DNA of 18,445 bases, taken from the NCBI GenBank assembly GCA_018712515.1, contig DVGW01000039.1, positions 1 to 18,445 of the forward strand. Reading direction: 5' to 3'. The notes below the pieces were generated by a model. The model did not search any database. It had not been told where the DNA came from and saw only the letters and a list, made by a program, of their open reading frames with translations. A program made the position numbers and the translations under genes. Of this stretch, positions 1 through 9,260 are shown piece by piece. The stretch is from Aphodovivens avicola (GTDB lineage Bacteria; Actinomycetota; Coriobacteriia; Coriobacteriales; Eggerthellaceae). Position 1 is the first letter of the stretch; each line of letters opens with the position of its first letter.

Positions 1-3180
<3,180 letters not shown>

Positions 3181-3195
3181 GAGAAAGGAGCTTAC

Positions 3196-3987
3196 ATGGC
3201 TTTGGTTAACGAAACGGCGCGGATCCTCTCCAACGAGTTCGCGGGCCCGCGCCTGCACCTCATGACGCTCGAGGCGCCCCAGATCGCCGCATCCATCGAG
3301 CCCGGCCAGTTCGTTCATATGAAGGTGCCGCGCATGGAGGCGCATATCCTGCGCCGTCCGTTCTCGGTGTACGCGCGCGACGTCGACGCCGGAACGATCG
3401 ACGTGCTCTACCAGGTCGTCGGCTTCGGAACCGACCACATGACTAGGCTCGCGGCAGGCGAGGAATGCGAGCTCATCGGCCCCGTCGGCGCCACGTGGAA
3501 CCCGCCCGCGGAGGGCCGCTGCCTGCTCGTCGGCGGCGGCGTGGGAGCGGCGCCCCTGTTCATGCTCTGCGAGCGGATCGCGGCATCCGAGGCTTCGGTC
3601 GACGTCGTCTTAGGCGCTCAGACCAAAGACGCGCTCGTGTGCCGCGAGCGCTACGCGGCGCTGCTGGGCGGGGAGCCCCGTTGCGCCACCGATGACGGCA
3701 CGTACGGGCGCGCGGGCTTCTGCACGTCGCTTGTCGAGGAGGCGCTCGCCGCGGCCGCGGAGGAGGGATCCCCCTACGATTACGTCGCCGTGTGCGGCCC
3801 GGAGCCGCTCATGAAGATCGTCGCCGGCCTCGCCGCCGACGCCGGCGTTCGCTGCGAGGTGTCGATGGAGAAGCGCATGGCATGCGGCATCGGCGCGTGC
3901 CTCTCGTGCGTCGTCGACACCGTCGACGGCAAGAAGCGCGCCTGCGTCGACGGCCCGGTGTTCGATGCCCGGAAGGTGGTGTGGTAG
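3196..3987 (+). CDS. pyrK: Dihydroorotate dehydrogenase B, electron-transfer subunit
   Basis: PyrK is the FAD/[2Fe-2S] subunit of class 1B dihydroorotate dehydrogenase; it passes electrons from the PyrD flavin to NAD+. The 263-residue protein has the ferredoxin-reductase-like FAD motif RPFSVY (residues 54-59), a glycine-rich NAD-binding loop GGGVGAAP (113-120), CGPEP (200-204) and the C-terminal [2Fe-2S] cysteines C230, C235, C238 and C250 (C-x4-C-x2-C-x11-C). An AAAGGAG ribosome-binding site at 3184-3190 lies 5 bases before the ATG, which fixes the start. The gene sits between carB and pyrD, and the pyrD ATG follows its stop codon with no gap, so the two subunits are almost certainly co-translated. 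Pairing with PyrD excludes the look-alike sulfite reductase or hydrogenase gamma subunits. Confidence 0.96.
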   Translation: MALVNETARILSNEFAGPRLHLMTLEAPQIAASIEPGQFVHMKVPRMEAHILRRPFSVYARDVDAGTIDVLYQVVGFGTDHMTRLAAGEECELIGPVGATWNPPAEGRCLLVGGGVGAAPLFMLCERIAASEASVDVVLGAQTKDALVCRERYAALLGGEPRCATDDGTYGRAGFCTSLVEEALAAAAEEGSPYDYVAVCGPEPLMKIVAGLAADAGVRCEVSMEKRMACGIGACLSCVVDTVDGKKRACVDGPVFDARKVVW

Positions 3988-4896
3988 ATGGTTGATATGA
4001 AGGTGAACCTCGGCGGGCTTGCGATGAAGAACCCCGTCACCACGGCGTCGGGAACGTTCGCCGCGGGCATGGAGTACGCCGATTTCGTCGACGTCGCCGG
4101 GCTCGGCGCCGTCACGACCAAGGGCGTCTCGCTTAACGGTTGGGAGGGCAACGCCAGCCCCCGCATCGCCGAGACCCCCAGCGGCATGCTCAACTCCATC
4201 GGGTTGCAGAACCCCGGCGTCGCCCATCTCAAGGAGATCGAGCTTCCGTGGCTCGCTGAGCAGGGCGCGACGGTGATCGTCAACGTCTCCGGCCACAGCT
4301 TCAACGAATACGTCCAGGTCATCGAGGCGCTCGAGGATGCGCCGGTGGACGCGTACGAGGTCAACATCTCGTGTCCCAACGTGGATGCCGGCGGCATGAC
4401 CATCGGCACGGATCCCAAAAGCGTCACCGAGGTCGTGGGCCTGTGCCGCGCGGCGACCAAGCGCCCGCTCATCGTGAAGCTCACGCCCAACGTGACCGAC
4501 ATCACCGAGATCGCCCGCGCTGCCGAGGCGGCGGGAGCCGACGCGCTGTCGCTTATCAACACGCTCATGGGCATGGCCATCGACGCCGAACGGCGCAGGC
4601 CCGTCCTCGCGCGCGTCGTGGGCGGCTTCTCCGGTCCCGCCGTCAAGCCCGTCGCGCTGCGCATGGTGTGGGAGTGCCATAAGGCCGTGAAGGTTCCGCT
4701 GCTCGGCATGGGCGGCATCGCGACGGGCACCGACGCGGTCGAGTTCATGCTCGCCGGCGCCACCGCCGTCGCCGTCGGCACCGCCAATTTCTACAATCCG
4801 CGCGCCACCGAGGGCGTCATCGCGGGCATCGAGGACTACTGCGCGCGCCATGGCATCGAGCGCGTCACCGATCTGATAGGAGCTTTGGAATGCTAA
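3988..4896 (+). CDS. pyrD: Dihydroorotate dehydrogenase B, catalytic subunit
   Basis: This is the FMN-containing catalytic subunit that oxidises dihydroorotate to orotate. The 302-residue TIM barrel begins with VNLGGL..KNPV, has TASGTF (19-24), GLQNPG (72-77) and NISCPN (126-131), with C129 as the class 1B catalytic base, then PLIVKLTPN, SLINT and a phosphate-binding GMGGI near the C-terminus. A cysteine base, rather than serine, and the adjoining pyrK identify the NAD-linked class 1B enzyme rather than the quinone-linked class 2. The ATG directly abuts the pyrK stop; a second in-frame ATG at 3997 is an alternative start, and a GGAAGG at 3971-3976 could serve either. The 3' end overlaps pyrF by 7 bases. 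Confidence 0.97.
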   Translation: MVDMKVNLGGLAMKNPVTTASGTFAAGMEYADFVDVAGLGAVTTKGVSLNGWEGNASPRIAETPSGMLNSIGLQNPGVAHLKEIELPWLAEQGATVIVNVSGHSFNEYVQVIEALEDAPVDAYEVNISCPNVDAGGMTIGTDPKSVTEVVGLCRAATKRPLIVKLTPNVTDITEIARAAEAAGADALSLINTLMGMAIDAERRRPVLARVVGGFSGPAVKPVALRMVWECHKAVKVPLLGMGGIATGTDAVEFMLAGATAVAVGTANFYNPRATEGVIAGIEDYCARHGIERVTDLIGALEC

Positions 4897-5615
4897 CCCA
4901 CTTCAACGACATACCCGCGTCCGAGCGCATCATCGTCGCCCTGGACTGCGACGCCGCCGAGGCCAAGCGCCTGGCGGGGCTGCTCGCCGGCAAGGCGCGC
5001 TGGCTCAAGGTGGGCATGACGCTGTACTACGCGGAGGGCCCCTCCATCGTCAAGGCGTTCAAGGATCTGGGCTTCGACGTCTTTTTGGACCTCAAGTTCC
5101 ACGATATCCCGCATCAGGTCGAGGGGGCGGCGGCGTCCGCGGTCGCCAGCGGCGCCGACATGCTGACGATGCACGCTTCCGGCGGCGTCGCCATGATGCA
5201 GGCGGCGCAGCGCGGCGTCGAGCGCGTGTGCGCCCAGACCGGGCGCGACCTGCCCGCGACGCTGGGCATCACGGTCCTCACCAGCATGGATGAGCCGACG
5301 CTCAAGCGCATCGGCGTCGAGCGCGCGATGGAGGAGCAGGTCGGCGCGTTGGCGCTGCTCGCCAAGGAGTCCGGCATCTCCGGCGTCGTCGCCTCGCCGC
5401 AGGAGGCCCGCATGCTGCGCGACATCCTGGGCCCCGACGCCTACATCGTCACGCCGGGCGTGAGGCCCGCGGGTTCCGCGAAGGGCGATCAGAGCCGTGT
5501 CGCGACGCCGGCCGACGCGTTCGCCGCCGGCGCCTCGCACATCGTGGTGGGCCGTCCGATCACCCAGGCCGAGGATCCCGCAGCCGCCTTCGATGCGATC
5601 GTTTCGTCCTTATAG
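4890..5615 (+). CDS. pyrF: Orotidine 5'-phosphate decarboxylase
   Basis: PyrF decarboxylates OMP to UMP, the last step of de novo pyrimidine synthesis. The 241-residue protein is the usual size for the bacterial short form. It shows VALD (16-19), the lysine of LKVG (K40), and the catalytic D67-x-K69-x-x-D72 array inside DLKFHDIPHQ; TPGVRP and VVGRPI near the C-terminus form the phosphate-binding loop. The start ATG lies inside the last codons of pyrD (shared ATGCTAA), with TAGGAG at 4877-4882 seven bases upstream, so translation is coupled. It is the last pyr gene here; no clear intrinsic terminator follows, so read-through into mihF is possible. Confidence 0.97.
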   Translation: MLTHFNDIPASERIIVALDCDAAEAKRLAGLLAGKARWLKVGMTLYYAEGPSIVKAFKDLGFDVFLDLKFHDIPHQVEGAAASAVASGADMLTMHASGGVAMMQAAQRGVERVCAQTGRDLPATLGITVLTSMDEPTLKRIGVERAMEEQVGALALLAKESGISGVVASPQEARMLRDILGPDAYIVTPGVRPAGSAKGDQSRVATPADAFAAGASHIVVGRPITQAEDPAAAFDAIVSSL

Positions 5616-5626
5616 TGTGGTTTCGC

Positions 5627-5655
5627 TTGCATCAAAACGCCTGATGGGCTTTAAT
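5627..5655 (+). promoter_or_regulatory. Candidate sigma-70-type promoter upstream of mihF (distal)
   Basis: TTGCAT (5627-5632) and TTTAAT (5650-5655) are separated by 17 bases. The -10 matches consensus at 5 of 6 positions, the -35 only in TTG. It lies immediately after the pyrF stop, in AT-richer DNA than the flanking genes, and would give a 5' leader of about 130 bases to mihF. Prediction by eye only. Confidence 0.35.
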
Positions 5656-5745
5656 GGTCAACGTCATTTTGGAAATCGGTGTGTGCAGGTGCCCTGGATT
5701 TTTCCGGAATTGCCGCCTTCGGCGCTATGTTTGAGAAGTCCGGCA

Positions 5746-5754
5746 TGGTAGTAT
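5746..5754 (+). promoter_or_regulatory. Candidate extended -10 promoter upstream of mihF (proximal)
   Basis: TGG-TAGTAT fits an extended -10 element (TGn followed by a TANNNT hexamer). A start a few bases downstream would leave about 32 bases of leader with the mihF ribosome-binding site inside it. TTGAGA at 5731-5736 is too close (12 bases) to be a normal -35. It is an alternative to, or works with, the distal candidate. Confidence 0.3.
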
Positions 5755-5792
5755 CGCACAATCGCTTTCGTTTACAGAAGGAGAGACAGATT

Positions 5793-6101
5793 ATGGCAAT
5801 CCCTCAACTCAGCCCCGAAGAGCGTCAGGCGGCTCTTGAGAAGGCTAAGGCCGCTCGCATCAAGCGCGCCCAGGTCCGCGACGACCTCAAGTCCGGCAAG
5901 CTCAGCTTGAAGGACGTTCTGGGCATGAAGGACGATCCCATCGTCGGCCGCATGAAGGTTTCCACCCTCATCGAGACGCTGCCCGGTTACGGCAAGGCCA
6001 AGGCTGAGAAGGTCATGAAGGATCTGCAGATCGCCGAGAGCCGTCGTCTCCGCGGTCTCGGTGACCGCCAGCAGACCGCCCTTCTGGAGCGTCTGGGCTA
6101 A
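5793..6101 (+). CDS. mihF: Integration host factor, actinobacterial type
   Basis: This is a small basic nucleoid protein of the mycobacterial IHF family, unrelated in fold to E. coli IHF. It binds and bends DNA through a helix-two-turn-helix core. From the ATG at 5793 it is 102 residues, the family's normal size; a longer reading from 5679 lacks family similarity and a ribosome-binding site, while AAGGAG at 5778-5783 sits 9 bases before 5793. Family marks are the N-terminal AIPQLSPEERQAALEKA helix, VGRMKVSTLIETLPG.GKAKAEK (the DNA-binding core) and the C-terminal RRLRGLGDRQ..ALLE. It is followed after 8 bases by gmk, the conserved actinobacterial order. A regulatory role for its own operon is possible but not shown by the sequence. 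Confidence 0.95.
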   Translation: MAIPQLSPEERQAALEKAKAARIKRAQVRDDLKSGKLSLKDVLGMKDDPIVGRMKVSTLIETLPGYGKAKAEKVMKDLQIAESRRLRGLGDRQQTALLERLG

Positions 6102-6109
6102 ACCGCCGT

Positions 6110-6691
6110 ATGCGTCACGGCAATCTTTTCGTCGTATCTGGGCCATCAGGTGCCGGCAAGGGCACGCTGGTGGCCCGTCTTGCGCAGAGGGTTCCCGACG
6201 TCTGGGTGTCGCGTTCGATGACGACGCGCTCGCCCCGCGAGGGGGAGATCGACGGCGTCCACTACGATTTCCTGACCGAAGAGGCGTTCATGGATCTCGT
6301 CCGCCAGGAAGGGTTCCTCGAATGGGCGCGCTATGCGGACCATTGCTACGGAACGCCCCTCAAGCGCATCCAGGACATGATCGCCGCCGGGAAGCAGATC
6401 GTCTTGGAGATCGACGTCCAAGGCGCCTTCCAGGTGCGTGACAAGATGCCTGAAGCGCATCTCGTGTTCGTCGTCCCGCCCTCCCTCGAGGAGCTGGAGC
6501 GCCGCCTGCGCGGCCGGGGGACCGAAGACGAGGCCGTCGTCCAAAAGCGCATGAAAGCCGCCGTCGAGGAGCTTTCTCATAAGGACGACTATGACAAGCA
6601 GTTGGTCAACGACGATCTCGACCGCGCCACCGACGAGCTCGTGGCGTATGTCGAATCGTACGCCGACCGTGAATCGAACCAAGCTAACTAA
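6110..6691 (+). CDS. gmk: Guanylate kinase
   Basis: Gmk phosphorylates GMP (and dGMP) to the diphosphate using ATP, in the cytoplasm. The 193-residue protein has the P-loop GPSGAGKGT (11-19), the GMP-binding stretch SRSMTTRSPREGEIDGVHY, and EIDVQGA followed by the lid region with RLRGRGTE. Length and order match the family. No good ribosome-binding site precedes the ATG, and the mihF stop is only 8 bases away, so expression probably depends on coupling to mihF. rpoZ follows after 12 bases. Confidence 0.97.
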   Translation: MRHGNLFVVSGPSGAGKGTLVARLAQRVPDVWVSRSMTTRSPREGEIDGVHYDFLTEEAFMDLVRQEGFLEWARYADHCYGTPLKRIQDMIAAGKQIVLEIDVQGAFQVRDKMPEAHLVFVVPPSLEELERRLRGRGTEDEAVVQKRMKAAVEELSHKDDYDKQLVNDDLDRATDELVAYVESYADRESNQAN

Positions 6692-6703
6692 GGACAGTAA
6701 CTG

Positions 6704-6964
6704 ATGAGCATTATCGAACCCAAGATCGACGTGCTGCTCGACCAGACCGACAACGACCGCTTCCTGCTGTGCGCCCTCGCTTCCAAGCGCGCGCACGACA
6801 TCAACGACATGATGCGCGGCCAGCGCGATCGCGCCATCCAGCTGCAGACGGCCGTCGAGATCGCCCGCGCCGCCGACAAGAAGCCGCTGACCATCGCGTT
6901 CAACGAGGTCTCCCGCGGCGACATCTCCTACGATCCGGCCACGATCGACGTCCACAATCACTAG
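6704..6964 (+). CDS. rpoZ: DNA-directed RNA polymerase omega subunit
   Basis: Omega is the small subunit that wraps the C-terminal tail of beta-prime and helps RNA polymerase assembly. The 86-residue protein carries the family pattern of an N-terminal PKID.LL segment, a central KRAHDIND helix, and the AIQLQTAVEIA helix, with a short C-terminal tail. AAGGA at 6690-6694 lies 9 bases before the ATG. It is third in the mihF-gmk-rpoZ block, and a hairpin begins four bases after its stop, so it is likely the last gene of the transcript. Confidence 0.94.
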   Translation: MSIIEPKIDVLLDQTDNDRFLLCALASKRAHDINDMMRGQRDRAIQLQTAVEIARAADKKPLTIAFNEVSRGDISYDPATIDVHNH

Positions 6965-6967
6965 GAT

Positions 6968-6994
6968 GTTCCGTCAGCCTACGGCCGACGGAAC
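6968..6994 (+). terminator. Hairpin terminator after rpoZ
   Basis: GTTCCGTC (6968-6975) pairs perfectly with GACGGAAC (6987-6994); inside, GCC (6977-6979) can pair with GGC (6983-6985) around a TAC loop. There is no real T-run afterwards, so it may terminate weakly or only stabilise the 3' end. Confidence 0.6.
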
Positions 6995-7007
6995 TTGCCG
7001 ACGCTGC

Positions 7008-7108
7008 GAAGCCCCCTCGCACGTGATCTTCGCGCGATCCCCGATACTCGCGTACCGAAGTACGCTTCGCATCGGCGATCTCACGAATATCACGCACGAG
7101 GGGGCTTC
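7008..7108. repeat. 101-nt imperfect palindrome between rpoZ and thiI
   Basis: The ends GAAGCCCCCTCG (7008-7019) and CGAGGGGGCTTC (7097-7108) are a perfect 12-bp inverted repeat. The arms continue inward with scattered mismatches (shared CGTGAT, TTCG, GATC, CCGAT blocks) to a perfect central stem GCGTAC/GTACGC (7050-7055, 7060-7065) closed by a CGAA tetraloop. As RNA it would be one long hairpin; as DNA it could extrude as a cruciform. No credible coding content. It could be a mobile miniature element, a bidirectional terminator or a processed RNA. Confidence 0.85.
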
Positions 7109-7160
7109 TCGCTGACGTTACGAACGACCTGGTTTCCTTCTCTCCTAGTGAAGATCCAGC

Positions 7161-7186
7161 GTGACAGGGGACGTTCCTTCTGTCAC
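7161..7186 (+). repeat. REP-like hairpin repeat, copy 1
   Basis: A 26-base unit framed by GTGACAG (7161-7167) and CTGTCAC (7180-7186) with the inner near-palindrome GGGACGTTCC. It is identical at 25 of 26 positions to the copy at 18402-18427, more than 11 kb away. Confidence 0.85.
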
Positions 7187-7203
7187 CTTTGAATAATCCA
7201 AGC

Positions 7204-7229
7204 GTGACGGAGGGGACGTCCCTAGTCAC
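7204..7229 (+). repeat. REP-like hairpin repeat, copy 2
   Basis: A second 26-base unit framed by GTGAC (7204-7208) and GTCAC (7225-7229) with the perfect inner palindrome GGGACGTCCC (7213-7222). It stands 17 bases after copy 1, in the same orientation, and lies just upstream of thiI. Relative to copy 1 the inner stem changes a G-T pair to G-C, consistent with pairing being conserved. Confidence 0.8.
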
Positions 7230-7256
7230 GTTGTTTCGGTTAGGGAGCTACCGCAT

Positions 7257-8465
7257 ATGAGCGACTACCAGCGCATCTGCCTTGTTCATTACCATGAGAT
7301 CGGGCTCAAGGGGCACAATCGCAAGGCGTTCGAGGAGCGCCTGCTCAAAAACCTCGAGGCATTGCTGTCTCCCTTCCCGGTCGTGACCATCCACCGCATC
7401 TCGGGCCGTCTCTGCGTTTTCTTCAAAGAAGGGACGCCCGTCGAGACCGCTCTCGAGGCAGCCGACATCATCGCGCGCGTGCCGGGCGTCGCACGCGTGT
7501 CGAGCGGGTTCAAATGCGAACGCGATATCGATCAGATGACCGAGGCGGGCATCGCCGCCATGGGTGAGGCGGGGGAGATGTCCAGCTTCAAGGTTCATGC
7601 CCGCCGCAGCCATACCGATTTCCCGATCGGATCCCAGGATATGAACCGCATCATCGGAGGCAACCTCTCCGACGCGTATCCCGAGGTCGCCGTCAAGATG
7701 AAGGATCCCGATGTGACCGTGGGCGTGGAGGTCGTGCAGAACGCATCTTACGTCTACGCGCGCAGCAAGGCCGGCGTCGGCGGTCTTCCCGTGGGCAGCT
7801 CGGGCCGCGTCGTCTCGCTGCTTTCGAGCGGCATCGACTCGCCGGTCGCCTCATGGCGCATGGCGCGCCGCGGTGCGATCGTCATCGGCGTCCACTTCTC
7901 CGGCAGGCCCCAGACCTCCGATGCGAGCGAATGGCTGGTCGACGACATCGCCCATGTGCTCGAGCGGACCGGCTGCATCGCGCGCGTCTACACTGTCCCG
8001 TTCGGCGACTGCCAGCGCGAGATCGCGCTTTCGGCTCCGCCCGAGCTGCGCGTCATCCTCTACCGGCGTTTGATGTTCAGGGTCGCCGAGGAGATCGCGC
8101 GTCGCGAGAAGGCGGGCGCCCTCGTCACGGGCGAGAGCCTCGGCCAGGTTGCGTCCCAGACGCTCGACAACATCCGATGCACCGACGCGGTGGTCGAGCG
8201 TCCCGTGTTCCGCCCCTTGATCGGCACCGACAAGATCGAGATCATCCGCGAGGCGACGCAGCTGGGCACCTTCGAGATCTCCTCTCAGGACGCTCCCGAC
8301 TGCTGCACGCTGTTCATGCCGCGTAATCCCGAGACGCATGCCAAGCTCGGACCCGTGCTCGAGGCCGAAGCCGCCCTTCCCATCGCCCAGTGGGTCGAAG
8401 AGCTCGCCGACGGCGCGGAGGTGCGCGACTACGCGTGTCCTTCGTATAAGAGGCGCGCTAGATAG
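7257..8465 (+). CDS. thiI: tRNA 4-thiouridine synthase, rhodanese-less
   Basis: ThiI adenylates and thiolates U8 of tRNAs and in some bacteria also feeds sulfur to thiazole synthesis. The 402-residue protein has an N-terminal ferredoxin-like region, a THUMP domain (about 60-165) and an ATP-pyrophosphatase domain whose PP-loop is SSGIDSP (190-196). It retains a cysteine pair in DAPDCCTLF but ends shortly after, without the C-terminal rhodanese domain of the E. coli enzyme; such short forms are common in Gram-positive bacteria, where a dedicated cysteine desulfurase supplies sulfur. No such partner is in the window. AGGGAG at 7242-7247 is 9 bases before the ATG. It is a single-gene unit between a repeat-rich gap and a strong terminator. 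Confidence 0.95.
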   Translation: MSDYQRICLVHYHEIGLKGHNRKAFEERLLKNLEALLSPFPVVTIHRISGRLCVFFKEGTPVETALEAADIIARVPGVARVSSGFKCERDIDQMTEAGIAAMGEAGEMSSFKVHARRSHTDFPIGSQDMNRIIGGNLSDAYPEVAVKMKDPDVTVGVEVVQNASYVYARSKAGVGGLPVGSSGRVVSLLSSGIDSPVASWRMARRGAIVIGVHFSGRPQTSDASEWLVDDIAHVLERTGCIARVYTVPFGDCQREIALSAPPELRVILYRRLMFRVAEEIARREKAGALVTGESLGQVASQTLDNIRCTDAVVERPVFRPLIGTDKIEIIREATQLGTFEISSQDAPDCCTLFMPRNPETHAKLGPVLEAEAALPIAQWVEELADGAEVRDYACPSYKRRAR

Positions 8466-8492
8466 GCCCGACATCCGCATGATGCTTTCCCG

Positions 8493-8536
8493 GCGCCCGC
8501 GTTTCCCTTCGAGGGAGGCGCGGGCGCTACCTTTTC
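8493..8536 (+). terminator. Rho-independent terminator after thiI
   Basis: GCGCCCGCG (8493-8501) pairs with CGCGGGCGC (8519-8527); two T-G wobbles and TCCCT/AGGGA extend the stem to 16 pairs around a TCG loop. TACCTTTT follows. It starts 27 bases after the thiI stop and separates thiI from comEA. Confidence 0.9.
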
Positions 8537-8567
8537 TGCGGTCGTTTGCCGGAAGAGGAGGTATCCC

Positions 8568-9257
8568 ATGTCGTTTCAGGAAAGCGCGGAGTCGCTGCGT
8601 TCGAAGCTCCATCTGACGGATCGGTTGAGCGTTCCCGTTTTGGTGGGCATCTGCGCGGTGATCGTCATCGGCATCGCGATCGCGGGATATTCGCTTTTGG
8701 GCGGCTTGTCCTCGGATTCGTTCTCGTTTGGCGTCGGAGAGGATGGAGCGACCGTCGAGGTCGAGGGGCTGGAGCTTATGGATGCGGCGGAGGCCGAAGG
8801 CGCTGGCGGGCGGGTTGCGCCGACGATCGCCGTCCATGTCAGCGGTGCCGTAGCGGCGCCGGGGGTCTACGAACTCGAAGAGGGCGCGCGCGTCGCCGAT
8901 GCGGTTGAGCATGCCGGAGGTTTCCTGGAAGGCGCTGCCGAGAACGCGCTCAACCTCGCGCGCGTGCTCAACGACGGCGAGCAGGTCGTCGTGCCGACCG
9001 CCGAGGAGCAGGCCGCCCAGCAATCCGCCGCCGAGGCGTCGGGAGGCGCTGCGGGCGTCGGCGGGAAGGTCAACATCAACACGGCTTCTGTTGAGCAGCT
9101 CGACACGCTGCCCGGCGTCGGGGAGTCGACGGCCCAGAAGATCATCGCCGATCGGGAGGCTAACGGGCCCTTCTCCTCGCCGGAGGATCTCAAACGCGTG
9201 TCCGGGATCGGAGACAAGAAGTACGCCGAGCTGGCCGACCTCATCACCGTCGGGTAG
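8568..9257 (+). CDS. comEA: Competence protein ComEA, DNA receptor
   Basis: ComEA is a membrane-anchored protein that binds double-stranded DNA outside the cell and hands it to the ComEC channel. The 229-residue protein has a short cytoplasmic start, one membrane span (about 21-45), an acidic linker, an SLBB domain (about 87-142; VHVSGAVAAPGVYEL), an Ala/Gln-rich linker, and a C-terminal double helix-hairpin-helix DNA-binding domain (168-228) with VNINTAS, LPGVG (181-185) and SGIGDKK (212-218). AGGAGG at 8556-8561 sits 6 bases before the ATG. comEC follows 3 bases after its stop, the standard order. Other late competence genes (pilin-like comG, comF) are not in the window, so functional transformability cannot be concluded. 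Confidence 0.95.
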   Translation: MSFQESAESLRSKLHLTDRLSVPVLVGICAVIVIGIAIAGYSLLGGLSSDSFSFGVGEDGATVEVEGLELMDAAEAEGAGGRVAPTIAVHVSGAVAAPGVYELEEGARVADAVEHAGGFLEGAAENALNLARVLNDGEQVVVPTAEEQAAQQSAAEASGGAAGVGGKVNINTASVEQLDTLPGVGESTAQKIIADREANGPFSSPEDLKRVSGIGDKKYAELADLITVG

Positions 9258-9260
9258 CTG

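Noticed and set aside
3610..4851. A 413-residue open frame on the - strand opposite pyrK and pyrD
   Set aside because: Rich in Asp, His, Arg and Gly as expected for the antisense of high-GC codons, no ribosome-binding site or domain, and both + strand genes are certain.
5712..5723. Small hairpin GCCG-CCTT-CGGC between pyrF and mihF as a terminator
   Set aside because: Only four base pairs and no T-run; too weak to call.
5679..5792. N-terminal extension of MihF by 38 residues
   Set aside because: The family starts at AIPQL, and a good ribosome-binding site (5778-5783) serves the ATG at 5793; the extension covers the promoter candidates.
7851..9023. A 390-residue - strand frame spanning thiI, its terminator and comEA
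   Set aside because: It crosses two confirmed genes and a strong terminator and shows no recognisable motif; an antisense shadow.
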